Below, in pieces: positions 1-7,641 of a stretch of 64,000 nt of DNA (its first letter is position 1; the number at the start of each line of letters is the position of its first letter). The notes beneath the pieces were generated by a model, which saw nothing but the letters and a program-made list of their open reading frames with translations, was not told where the DNA came from and did not search any database. The stretch covers positions 2,702,501-2,766,500 of the forward strand of contig NZ_CP096147.1 of the NCBI RefSeq assembly GCF_026016445.1. The letters are read 5' to 3'. Source of the stretch: Cognatishimia activa (GTDB lineage: Bacteria > Pseudomonadota > Alphaproteobacteria > Rhodobacterales > Rhodobacteraceae). The position numbers were made by a program, and so were the translations under genes.

Positions 1-1
1 T

Positions 2-217
2 GCGCGCGCCCAAAAAGGATTTCTAGCGCGTAAGATCGCCGTCACAGATGAGGGCGAGTTTCTAGATCATGTGGAATGGGCGAGCATGGATGATGCCAAA
101 GCAGCTGCATCCAATTTTGATCCGGGCAAGTACCCTGAATTACTCGGCCTTGTTAAAGTGCTGGACGAGAGCAGCATGGTGATGACCCATTACACTGTTA
201 TGGGATCAACCGACTAA
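2..217 (+). CDS. hypothetical protein, C-terminal part (possible ABM-like fold)
   Basis: An open frame runs in from the left edge and stops with TAA at 215-217, giving 71 visible codons; the start lies outside the window. The sequence contains a stretch like VEWASMDDAKAAASNF followed by a short C-terminal strand. That pattern resembles small dimeric alpha-beta barrel proteins of the antibiotic biosynthesis monooxygenase type, where an aromatic residue precedes an alanine-rich helix. I see no catalytic motif, so the family call is a guess. A hairpin terminator follows directly. It could equally be an unrelated small conserved protein. Confidence 0.5.
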   Translation, partial: ARAQKGFLARKIAVTDEGEFLDHVEWASMDDAKAAASNFDPGKYPELLGLVKVLDESSMVMTHYTVMGSTD

Positions 218-223
218 TTGAAA

Positions 224-251
224 AGCCCCAGAGAAGTCTCCGGGGCTCTTT
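224..251. terminator. bidirectional hairpin terminator
   Basis: Arms AGCCCC and GGGGCT enclose an inner GAG/CTC stem, with an A-rich left flank and T-rich right flank. It lies between two convergent genes and can serve both strands. Confidence 0.7.
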
Positions 252-271
252 CAAGAATTCAGGTTTGCTGA

Positions 272-808
272 TCAGCCGCAGCGTTTGCCAGCATCATCAT
301 GTGCTGCGGTAAAGCCCAGCAAAGAGAACGTGTCTTTGGTGCGGGTACCTCGGCCACTTTCGCCGGATAGAATCGCTTGTTTGCCGCGCTTCATCGCCGC
401 TACGATTTTCGCATCATCATCTGCGCTCTGAGGCCACGCCCATTCGCCTTCGGTGAACAGATCATAGGTGTTGTCGTCCACCTTCATGCTGACCGTAGAT
501 CCGGACTTAAACGGATAGCCTCCGGTAAAGCCCACCTGACCTTTGACCCCGGCATCTGGACGGAAAAATACCATCAACAGGGTCTGAGACCGGTTCACAG
601 CCACAACCGCGCCGTTGCGGGTATTTACACTTTCTTTGAACGTTGTGACGGCCCAACATTCTTTCGGGCTGCTTTCCACAAAAACGCTCCAATCGGTTTT
701 TGCCGCAACCTGATTGCTACTTTCCTGCGCCATGGCAGTAGAGCCAATCATCGTCAGCGCGCCCAGGACTGTCCCCATGACGGTCGCGCGCAATGTATTT
801 GATCCCAT
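272..808 (-). CDS. invasion associated locus B (IalB) family protein
   Basis: A 178-residue exported protein. Residues 1-26 look like a Sec signal peptide ending in STAMA with cleavage before QESS. The mature part has the features of the IalB family: a WSVFVE start, ECWAVT with one cysteine near the N-terminus, and a C-terminal cysteine in KRCG that could pair with it. IalB proteins are periplasmic or outer-membrane associated; in Bartonella one is linked to erythrocyte invasion, but in free-living Alphaproteobacteria the role is unknown. I chose the ATG at 808 because GGAGG lies eight bases upstream; an in-frame ATG five codons earlier lacks such a site. It is monocistronic and convergent with the partial gene on its left. 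Confidence 0.8.
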   Translation of the reverse strand: MGSNTLRATVMGTVLGALTMIGSTAMAQESSNQVAAKTDWSVFVESSPKECWAVTTFKESVNTRNGAVVAVNRSQTLLMVFFRPDAGVKGQVGFTGGYPFKSGSTVSMKVDDNTYDLFTEGEWAWPQSADDDAKIVAAMKRGKQAILSGESGRGTRTKDTFSLLGFTAAHDDAGKRCG

Positions 809-973
809 TGTTACAGCCTCCAAGCTGTCCTTGCCCTCAATTCCGAAACTGACCGCACCGTTGACCGGTTTTGTTATTGCGGCATTCCCTTCTCGATGGG
901 CTTACAATACTCTTATTTTTGCCAAGCGCGAAAGCCCCGTTGGCACGAAATCGCCCATAATTTGAAGGTGCTT

Positions 974-1969
974 ATGATCAATCCCGTTAACCTGGTCGAA
1001 ATCTGGCGCGGATCACTGCTCGAAAGTGTGCATCAAGGCCACGCTGTGGTCTGTCATGCAAGCGGAGATATCCTACATGCTTGGGGGGATCCCGACGCTT
1101 TGGTCTATCCACGCAGCTCTGCAAAAATGATCCAAGCCTTGCCGTTAATCGAAAGCGGAGCTGCGGATCGGTTTGGATTGAGCGCAGCACAATTGGCGCT
1201 TGCTTGCGCTTCTCATAACGGCGCAGCGATCCACACCGATCGCGTTCAATCTTGGCTCACTGATCTAGAGCTAGACGATTCTGCTCTGCGATGCGGGGCT
1301 CAAGCCCCGCTCGAAAAGTCAGTACGCCATGGCATGATCAAGACAGATGACTCTCCTTGCCAGTATCACAACAATTGTTCTGGCAAACATGCAGGGTTTC
1401 TGACTCTCAGTAAGCACTTGGGCGCAGGTCCAGAATACGTAGAGTCAGATCATCCTGTGCAGCAGGCCATTTTCGATGCTTTCAATGAAGTCACAGGGTT
1501 TGAAAGCCCGACTTTTGGTATTGATGGTTGCTCCGCGCCAAATCCGGCAACCACTATCCATGCCATGGCCCGCGCCATGGCTTTCTTTGCTTCCGCGAAT
1601 CCAGATGGCGATTTACGAAATCGCGCGGCAGCTCGGTTGCGAAACGCGATGATGGCCTATCCAGAACTTGTCGCAGGTGAAGGTCGCCCCTGCACGCGTT
1701 TGATGCGTGCCTGCAATGGAAAGGTAGCGATTAAATTTGGAGCAGAGGCTTACTTCATTGCCATCATCCCAGATCAGAAGCTCGGCGTTGCTCTGAAGAT
1801 TTCTGACGGCAGTACGCGCGCTGCAAACTGCGCGATTGCGGCGATTCTGGTGAAACTGGGCCTGCTGGATTCTGAGCATCCTGAAGCACAGGCCTACATC
1901 AACGAACCAATCATAAACTGGCGCGGGATCCATACCGGCTGGATGCGCCCGGCGCCTACGTTGCAATAA
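974..1969 (+). CDS. L-asparaginase, class 3 (Rhizobium etli type)
   Basis: A 331-residue cytosolic enzyme predicted to hydrolyse L-asparagine to aspartate and ammonia. It belongs to the asparaginase II family (PF06089), unrelated to the E. coli enzymes and resembling the serine beta-lactamase fold. With the ATG at 974 the numbering agrees closely with the R. etli enzyme: SSAK puts Ser48 and Lys51 in place, and NNCSGKHAG gives Cys135 and Lys138, the pair reported to hold zinc there. Another conserved cysteine lies in DGCSAP near residue 186. The start has a GAAGGTG stretch just upstream; an open frame reaches back to 896 but lacks family similarity. It is monocistronic and followed at once by a strong hairpin. 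Confidence 0.88.
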   Translation: MINPVNLVEIWRGSLLESVHQGHAVVCHASGDILHAWGDPDALVYPRSSAKMIQALPLIESGAADRFGLSAAQLALACASHNGAAIHTDRVQSWLTDLELDDSALRCGAQAPLEKSVRHGMIKTDDSPCQYHNNCSGKHAGFLTLSKHLGAGPEYVESDHPVQQAIFDAFNEVTGFESPTFGIDGCSAPNPATTIHAMARAMAFFASANPDGDLRNRAAARLRNAMMAYPELVAGEGRPCTRLMRACNGKVAIKFGAEAYFIAIIPDQKLGVALKISDGSTRAANCAIAAILVKLGLLDSEHPEAQAYINEPIINWRGIHTGWMRPAPTLQ

Positions 1970-1972
1970 AAA

Positions 1973-1995
1973 GGCGGCTGATTAGCCGCCTTTTT
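1973..1995. terminator. bidirectional hairpin terminator
   Basis: Perfect seven-base stem GGCGGCT/AGCCGCC with loop GATT, preceded by an A-run and followed by TTTTT. It separates the asparaginase gene from the convergent YCII-domain gene. Confidence 0.9.
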
Positions 1996-2014
1996 AAGAT
2001 TGCCAATCAAGCAA

Positions 2015-2329
2015 TTACATTTCCATGCATTCAGCGACTTCGACCGTGCCGTTGCGATCGCCAATGATCGGGCAGCCTTTCGCCATTTCAATCGCGGATT
2101 CAATATTGTCGGCATTCACCAATGTGAAACCGGAAAGTGGGTTAGCACCGCCGTTATCATCGACGCCGTTTTCAGTCACGGTCTTGGACATGCCAACCGG
2201 CGCGCCACCGTCTGCAAGGCTCGGGCCAATCTGCTCGTACCAAGCCGTCCAAGCCGCCATTACGCGCTCGCCTTCCTCTGGTGTCTCCGGCATGCCGCCA
2301 CCATGATACGCAAAAATAAACTTAGGCAT
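2015..2329 (-). CDS. YCII-related domain protein
   Basis: A 104-residue protein of the YCII/DGPF type (PF03795), a small ferredoxin-like fold. It has the usual start MPKFIFAYHGG, a central helix with WTAWYEQIGPSLADGG, and a late GFTLVNADNIESAIEMAKGCPI segment. These proteins often sit in operons with ArsR and AHSA1/SRPBCC proteins, as here, and their biochemical role is not established. It is the last gene of the minus-strand ArsR-AHSA1-YCII operon, about 100 bases after the AHSA1 gene. A hairpin shared with the convergent asparaginase gene follows it. Confidence 0.85.
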   Translation of the reverse strand: MPKFIFAYHGGGMPETPEEGERVMAAWTAWYEQIGPSLADGGAPVGMSKTVTENGVDDNGGANPLSGFTLVNADNIESAIEMAKGCPIIGDRNGTVEVAECMEM

Positions 2330-2432
2330 TTTAGTCTCCTACTGGTCAAATTTCGGGCGCGCAGCCCTGTTGGATCGGACAAGCCATTGTTCCGGCATGT
2401 CAGAATACTTTGTTTGTTTTGTCTTGCTCGAT

Positions 2433-2864
2433 TTAGCCGTTCAAAATCCGAGTCATTGTACCCAGTGCATATGTCCAACCGTTGTTGTGGTTGGCGGCCG
2501 CTTCTTCGTCAGAGAATTCACGGTGATCAATAATCAGTTTCGCACCCGCTGCAGATTCAGAAACGGTGAACATCACATGGCTTTCTGGTCCGCGTTTATC
2601 ATCTGGATCATGCCATCCCCAGGTAAAGCCCACGGTCTTTGGACGATCCACATGGGTGACGTGACCAGAGAGCTTCAATTTGTTCCCGTCTTTGGTCAGC
2701 ATTTCGACAAACCACGGGCCTTTCCGCGAGAAGTCCATCTCTTCCACAGGGAAGGTCATGCCTTCATAGCCAAACCATTCTAACACACTTGCGCGTTGGG
2801 TGACGAAGTCAAACAACCGTTCTGGCGTCACATTGAATTCGCGTTCTAGTCTGATGTCGGGCAA
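2433..2864 (-). CDS. SRPBCC/AHSA1 domain protein
   Basis: A 143-residue member of the SRPBCC superfamily, AHSA1-like group. The opening IRLEREFNVTPERLFDFVTQ and the later FTWGWHDPD and FTVSESAAGAKLIIDHREFSDEEA segments are typical of these helix-grip proteins with a hydrophobic ligand cavity. No ligand is known for bacterial members that pair with ArsR regulators. Its first codons overlap the end of the ArsR gene by 19 bases, so the two are probably translationally coupled. The regulator-SRPBCC-YCII arrangement suggests one small stress or ligand-responsive module. Confidence 0.85.
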   Translation of the reverse strand: MPDIRLEREFNVTPERLFDFVTQRASVLEWFGYEGMTFPVEEMDFSRKGPWFVEMLTKDGNKLKLSGHVTHVDRPKTVGFTWGWHDPDDKRGPESHVMFTVSESAAGAKLIIDHREFSDEEAAANHNNGWTYALGTMTRILNG

Positions 2865-3184
2865 ATATCCTCCTCCGCCGCCAAAGCAGCTTCAATTCGA
2901 TTCAGGCTGACCTCCCAGAAAGCCCGATGATCAATTGTCCAATCCGAAATGGTTTTCAGGGCTTCAGGTCGCACGGCATAGAGCCGTTTGGTCCCCTCAG
3001 CACGTTGCTCTACAAGCCCGGCTTCCCGCAACACCTTCAGGTGACGAGAGATCGCCGGGCCGCTGATTGCGTAATCTGAAACCAGATCGCCGGCGGGCAA
3101 CTCGCCATCCTTCATCAGGCGCTCGACTATGTCGAAACGCGTCTGATCAGATAATGCAGCAAATACGGATCGTAAATCTTCCAT
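2846..3184 (-). CDS. ArsR-family transcriptional regulator
   Basis: A 112-residue winged-helix repressor of the ArsR/SmtB type. The helix-turn-helix is seen in VSDYAISGPAISRHLKVLREAGLVEQRAEGTKRLYAV, about residues 36-71. It lacks the cysteine pair typical of metal-sensing members, which fits the non-metal subgroup found beside SRPBCC/AHSA1 genes. It heads a three-gene minus-strand operon. A perfect inverted repeat starts six bases upstream of its ATG and is a good autoregulatory operator. The effector is unknown. Confidence 0.88.
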   Translation of the reverse strand: MEDLRSVFAALSDQTRFDIVERLMKDGELPAGDLVSDYAISGPAISRHLKVLREAGLVEQRAEGTKRLYAVRPEALKTISDWTIDHRAFWEVSLNRIEAALAAEEDICPTSD

Positions 3185-3189
3185 ACTTA

Positions 3190-3213
3190 CTATTTAACAC
3201 TTTCGTTAAATAG
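3190..3213 (-). promoter_or_regulatory. probable ArsR operator
   Basis: Perfect inverted repeat CTATTTAAC-ACTTTC-GTTAAATAG with nine-base arms and a six-base spacer. It lies immediately upstream of the ArsR start codon, where bound repressor would block transcription or overlap the transcription start. The assignment to this regulator is inferred from position and symmetry. Confidence 0.65.
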
Positions 3214-3228
3214 TGGAAAGGATTCTTT

Positions 3229-4113
3229 TTAAGCCGCGGCAATTTCAGATTCCAGCCATGCACGAAAGGAAGCAAGTGGCGGATAGTTCGCCTTGGATTC
3301 TGGCCAGACCAGAAAATAGGCTCCGCTTGAAACTGTCGGGAGATGATCAAGGATCAAGAGCTTGTCTGCACTGTCCGCGATAAGAAACTTTGGCATCAAA
3401 GCAACCCCCAAACCTCCGATCACCGCCTGCAGCATTGTTGCGAACTGGTCAAAGACCATCCCGGAACTTTGCACTGCCTCTAGTTCATTTTGATCAAACC
3501 ATCGGCGCCATGCGTTAGGGCGCGACTCAAGATTAAGAAGCGGGACAGATTTCAGATCAGCCGCTTCAATGGTTTCACTTAAAAAGAGGTTTGGCGCCGC
3601 GACTGGCACCAACTCTTCGTCCATCAGCTTTAGAGAAGCTGCTCCTTGCCAATTGTCTCGACCAAAGTGAATGGCAGCGTGGAACCGCTCTTGGCCAAAA
3701 TCAAACGGGTTGAGTCGGGTCGACAGATTGACCGTCACCCCCGGGCTGCTCACCAGATATGTGCTCAATCTTGGCGCCAACCAATTGCTGCCGAACGCGG
3801 GTAGGATTGCGAGGTTCAAGACACCCCCATGTGGGTTACTGCGCAGATCGACGGTCGCATTGGCAATGCGAGTCAGGCCTTCTTGAATAGCCTCGGCATA
3901 GGCAGCTCCGACGGGTGTCAACTTTAGCCGCCTTTTCTCACGAACAAACAGCTCATAGGCCAAAAAGTCTTCAAGCTTTTGCACCTGACGGCTGACAGCC
4001 CCCTGCGTCAGGTCTAACTGACGCGCTGCATCAGTGACGGAACCTGTCCGAGCAACGGCTTCAAAAGCCGTAAGCCATCCTAAGGGCGGAAGTGAGCGAC
4101 GTGAAAACTGCAT
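3229..4113 (-). CDS. LysR-family regulator (GcvA-like), likely controls gcdH operon
   Basis: A 294-residue LysR-type regulator. The N-terminal helix-turn-helix is clear in RSLPPLGWLTAFEAVARTGSV and DAARQLDLTQGAVSRQVQKLEDFL (about residues 6-50), followed by a substrate-binding domain to the C-terminus. The opening resembles the GcvA group. I used the ATG at 4113, since the 32 codons upstream match no family feature and cover the operator region. It is divergently transcribed from glutaryl-CoA dehydrogenase, the usual layout for a LysR activator and its target, so a glutarate, lysine or related acyl-CoA signal is plausible but not shown. Confidence 0.88.
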   Translation of the reverse strand: MQFSRRSLPPLGWLTAFEAVARTGSVTDAARQLDLTQGAVSRQVQKLEDFLAYELFVREKRRLKLTPVGAAYAEAIQEGLTRIANATVDLRSNPHGGVLNLAILPAFGSNWLAPRLSTYLVSSPGVTVNLSTRLNPFDFGQERFHAAIHFGRDNWQGAASLKLMDEELVPVAAPNLFLSETIEAADLKSVPLLNLESRPNAWRRWFDQNELEAVQSSGMVFDQFATMLQAVIGGLGVALMPKFLIADSADKLLILDHLPTVSSGAYFLVWPESKANYPPLASFRAWLESEIAAA

Positions 4114-4115
4114 AT

Positions 4116-4132
4116 CATTCCATTTCGGAATG
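4116..4132. promoter_or_regulatory. inverted repeat abutting LysR start
   Basis: CATTCC-ATTTC-GGAATG, six-base arms with a five-base spacer, two bases upstream of the LysR start. It may be an autoregulatory half of the divergent control region. Confidence 0.4.
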
Positions 4133-4175
4133 TTTATATGCGGATATATCGCTACATTGCAGCAAGATTTTGGGT

Positions 4176-4193
4176 TAGGTTTCAGAAAACCTA
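4176..4193. promoter_or_regulatory. candidate LysR recognition site upstream of gcdH
   Basis: Perfect inverted repeat TAGGTTT-CAGA-AAACCTA in the divergent intergenic region, 46 bases before the gcdH start. The symmetry and spacing suit a LysR-type recognition site. Which regulator binds is inferred from the neighbouring gene. Confidence 0.5.
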
Positions 4194-4239
4194 GGCTCAC
4201 CATGCCCAAGAGTCATCAAGTAAGCGAAAGCCTCACCCT

Positions 4240-5448
4240 ATGTCATTGAAAGCCAAAGACTCCCCAAGCCTGTCCTCTTTTAAATGGGATGACCCGTTCA
4301 TGTTGGAAAACCAACTCTCTGAAGAAGAGCGCATGTCGCGGGATGCGGCCCATAGCTATGCGCAAGACAAGCTGCTGCCGCGCGTCACCGAGGCTTTTGA
4401 AACAGAGCACACCGATCCCGAAATTTTCCGCGAAATGGGTGAGATGGGCCTATTGGGCGTCACTATTCCAGAGGAATACGGTGGGATTGGCGCAAGCTAC
4501 GTATCCTACGGCTTGGTTGCCCGCGAAGTTGAACGCATTGATTCTGGTTATCGCTCGATGATGTCAGTCCAAAGCTCCTTGGTGATGTATCCGATTTACG
4601 CATACGGCACCGAAGAGCAGCGCAACAAATATCTGCCGAAGCTCGCAAGCGGTGAATGGATTGGCTGCTTTGGCCTGACAGAGGCCGACGCCGGTTCAGA
4701 CCCTGGCAGCATGAAAACTGTCGCGAAGAAGACTAATAACGGCTACGTGCTGAATGGATCCAAGATGTGGATTTCCAACTCACCGATTGCAGATGTTTTT
4801 GTGGTCTGGGCAAAATCCGAAGCCCATGACGGCAAGATCAAAGGTTTTGTCTTGGATAAAGGCACTAAGGGTCTGTCTGCGCCGAAAATTCAAAACAAAG
4901 CCAGCCTACGCGCCTCAATTACGGGTGAAATTGTTCTTGAGAATGTAGAAGTCGGCGAAGAGGCGCTTCTGCCAAATGTCGCAGGCCTAAAAGGTCCGTT
5001 TGGTTGCCTGAACCGCGCGCGTTACGGCATCGCCTGGGGAGTAATGGGAGCAGCCGAATTCTGCTGGCATGGTGCGCTACATTACGGCTTGGACCGGAAG
5101 CAGTTTAACAAGCCACTCGCCCAGACGCAGCTATTCCAGCTGAAGCTCGCAAATATGCAGACAGAGATCACGCTGGGCCTGCAGGCCGCCTTGCGAGTTG
5201 GGCGCTTGATGGATGAAGCGGCGGCCGCCCCGGAGATGATCTCACTGATCAAGCGCAACAACTGCGGTAAGGCGCTAGAGATTGCGCGACATGCTCGCGA
5301 CATGCACGGCGGCAACGGTATCTCTCTCGAATTCCACGTCATTCGTCATATGGTGAACTTAGAAACAGTGAACACCTATGAAGGCACCCATGACGTTCAC
5401 GCGTTGATCTTGGGACGCGCCCAAACCGGATTGCAGGCTTTCGCGTAA
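4240..5448 (+). CDS. gcdH: glutaryl-CoA dehydrogenase
   Basis: A 402-residue acyl-CoA dehydrogenase that oxidatively decarboxylates glutaryl-CoA to crotonyl-CoA in lysine and tryptophan breakdown, with FAD as cofactor. The family start [20 protein letters not shown] is specific for GCDH. Acyl-CoA dehydrogenase signatures are present: [19 protein letters not shown], the [16 protein letters not shown] segment, and the C-terminal [18 protein letters not shown] with the catalytic base Glu at about residue 381. Length matches the family. It starts the operon divergent from the LysR gene and is followed nine bases later by the fused E1 gene. Confidence 0.95.
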   Translation: MSLKAKDSPSLSSFKWDDPFMLENQLSEEERMSRDAAHSYAQDKLLPRVTEAFETEHTDPEIFREMGEMGLLGVTIPEEYGGIGASYVSYGLVAREVERIDSGYRSMMSVQSSLVMYPIYAYGTEEQRNKYLPKLASGEWIGCFGLTEADAGSDPGSMKTVAKKTNNGYVLNGSKMWISNSPIADVFVVWAKSEAHDGKIKGFVLDKGTKGLSAPKIQNKASLRASITGEIVLENVEVGEEALLPNVAGLKGPFGCLNRARYGIAWGVMGAAEFCWHGALHYGLDRKQFNKPLAQTQLFQLKLANMQTEITLGLQAALRVGRLMDEAAAAPEMISLIKRNNCGKALEIARHARDMHGGNGISLEFHVIRHMVNLETVNTYEGTHDVHALILGRAQTGLQAFA

Positions 5449-5457
5449 GGAACAGAC

Positions 5458-7641
5458 ATGGATCGCGCAGACGTCGTCGACAAAGCCTTTCGAGACCGCC
5501 TAGCGAAAGGCGATTTTCCTGCCGGCCCCCCACCCAATAGGGCGCTTGATCACCATGAGGCATTGGCAATTTTCAGATCACAATGCCTCAGCCGCAATCT
5601 AGACCGTCGGTCCCGTAAAATGCAGGCCGAAGGTCAGGGGTTTTATACAATCGGTTCTTCGGGCCATGAAGGTATGGCCGCGATTGCTGCTGCTCTACGC
5701 CCTACCGACATGGCCTTCCTGCACTATCGCGACGGCGCGTTTCAAACGCATCGATCATCTCAAGTGCCTGGCGTTAGTCCCACTTGGGACTTGCTCTTGT
5801 CCTTTGCCAGTTCGTCAGATGACCCGATCTCTGGTGGGCGCCATAAAGTCCTTGGGTCAAAGGTTCTCAACATCCCGCCGCAGACATCAACCATCGCGAG
5901 CCACCTTCCTAAGGCTGTCGGCGCAGCCTATTCCATTGGCCTTGCAAAGCGACATCGGCCTGAACATCAGCAGCTTGATGACAACAGCATCATCCTGTGT
6001 ACTTTCGGGGATGCGTCTGCCAACCACTCAACCGCGCAGGGGGCGATCAACACGGCTTGCTGGACCTCATTCCAATCCGTTCCCCTGCCCCTTCTATTCG
6101 TCTGTGAAGACAACGGAATCGGTATCTCCACCCGCACCCCGCACGGCTGGATTGGCGCCAATTTCTCCCAGAAACCTGGACTTAAGTATTTCCAAGCCAA
6201 TGGGCTCGACCTTTACGATAGCTTCCGCGTCGCCAAAGACGCAGCGGCCTACGTTCGAGAGCAAAAGAAACCAGCTTTCTTACATATCAATACAGTGCGG
6301 CTTTATGGGCATGCCGGGTCGGATGTGCAGCAGACCTATCTTCCAAGGGACGTCTTTGAAGGTTGGGAGGCCGAAGATCCCCTTCTGCATTCCGCGCGAC
6401 TACTGATCGAAAGCGGCGCAGCCACGGCAGATGAGATCCTGTCGATATACAAGCAAACCGAAGCTCAATGTGAGCGGGTCGCGAAGCAGGTAATCACACG
6501 CCCTCGCCTCCAGACCGCGTCTGATGTGATGGAAAGCATTGTCCCACCTTCCCGCGATTGTTTGCCAACAAACGGTCCTCCGAACGAAGCGCGCGCCAAA
6601 GCCTTTGGGTCTGACTTGAAGCAAATGGACACCCCGCAGCATATGTCCCGGCTTCTGAACTGGGCCCTGACGGATCTTATGCTGGAACATGGCGAGATTG
6701 CCCTCATGGGTGAAGACGTGGGTCGCAAAGGTGGTGTTTATGGTGTCACTCAAAAGTTGATCGATCGCTTCGGCCCGGATCGCATGATCGACACATTACT
6801 GGATGAGCAATCTATCCTCGGACTGGCCATTGGCCTGGGGCACAATGGCTTCTTGCCTATGCCAGAAATCCAATTTCTCGCGTATCTGCACAACGCCGAA
6901 GATCAGCTTCGCGGAGAAGCGGCAACGCTCTCATTCTTTTCAAAGGGGCAGTACACAAATCCCATGGTGTTGCGTATCGCGGGACTTGGCTATCAAAAAG
7001 GATTTGGAGGCCACTTCCACAACGACAACTCGCTTGGAGTATTGCGCGACCTTCCAGGTGTAATCGTAGCCTGCCCCTCAAGAGGTGATGATGCTGCCAA
7101 GATGCTCCGAGAATGCGTGCGGCTGGCGCGCGAAGAGCAGCGCGTGGTAGTGTTTGTTGAACCCATTGCACTTTACCCCACGCGTGATCTGCACGATGCC
7201 AAAGACAACGGCTGGACAGCCCTCTACCCCAGCCCCTCTGAAAAGATCGGTCTTGGAGAAGTCGGCGTGGAAGGGAATGGTCCACTCGCGATTCTGACCT
7301 ACGGCAATGGGCGATATTTGAGTACACAGGCAAAGGCATTGTTGGCCCGGGAAGGCATCGACGCGCGCATCATCGACATTCGCTGGCTCGCGCCCCTGCC
7401 AGAAGAAAGCATTCTTAACGCGCTAGAAGGTGTGGAGAATGTTTTGATCGTGGATGAATGCAGACAATCCGGGAACGTGTCTGAAGCGCTCATGGCGTTT
7501 CTACACGAGAAAACAAACCTGCCACATAGCCGGATCACGTCAGAAGACAGTTTCATCGCAACCGGCCCCGCTTATGCGGCAACCATGCCGTCAGCAGAGA
7601 GCATCGCTCACGCAGCCCGAGATCTGTGGAACATAAAATGA
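5458..7641 (+). CDS. fused E1 alpha-beta subunit of a 2-oxoacid dehydrogenase
   Basis: A 727-residue protein joining the two halves of a thiamine-diphosphate E1. Residues about 30-360 are the alpha part, with the ThDP/Mg motif starting GDASAN at 184 and ending at Asn219 in CEDNG. Residues about 395-727 are the beta (transketolase-like) part, with GEDVGRKGGVYGVT and a C-terminal LIVDECRQSGNVSEALM segment. Branched-chain or pyruvate E1 enzymes normally use two chains, so this is a single-chain version. No E2 or E3 gene is nearby. Placement after glutaryl-CoA dehydrogenase suggests a substrate such as 2-oxoadipate, which would feed glutaryl-CoA, but that is inference. Confidence 0.85.
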   Translation: MDRADVVDKAFRDRLAKGDFPAGPPPNRALDHHEALAIFRSQCLSRNLDRRSRKMQAEGQGFYTIGSSGHEGMAAIAAALRPTDMAFLHYRDGAFQTHRSSQVPGVSPTWDLLLSFASSSDDPISGGRHKVLGSKVLNIPPQTSTIASHLPKAVGAAYSIGLAKRHRPEHQQLDDNSIILCTFGDASANHSTAQGAINTACWTSFQSVPLPLLFVCEDNGIGISTRTPHGWIGANFSQKPGLKYFQANGLDLYDSFRVAKDAAAYVREQKKPAFLHINTVRLYGHAGSDVQQTYLPRDVFEGWEAEDPLLHSARLLIESGAATADEILSIYKQTEAQCERVAKQVITRPRLQTASDVMESIVPPSRDCLPTNGPPNEARAKAFGSDLKQMDTPQHMSRLLNWALTDLMLEHGEIALMGEDVGRKGGVYGVTQKLIDRFGPDRMIDTLLDEQSILGLAIGLGHNGFLPMPEIQFLAYLHNAEDQLRGEAATLSFFSKGQYTNPMVLRIAGLGYQKGFGGHFHNDNSLGVLRDLPGVIVACPSRGDDAAKMLRECVRLAREEQRVVVFVEPIALYPTRDLHDAKDNGWTALYPSPSEKIGLGEVGVEGNGPLAILTYGNGRYLSTQAKALLAREGIDARIIDIRWLAPLPEESILNALEGVENVLIVDECRQSGNVSEALMAFLHEKTNLPHSRITSEDSFIATGPAYAATMPSAESIAHAARDLWNIK

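Noticed and set aside
2000..2533. Open frame on the plus strand across the YCII and AHSA1 genes
   Set aside because: Antisense to two recognised genes; no similarity seen.
3194..3209. Possible CtrA site (TTAA...TTAA) in the ArsR promoter
   Set aside because: The spacing is eight bases, not seven, and the sequence is better explained as part of the perfect ArsR-type inverted repeat.
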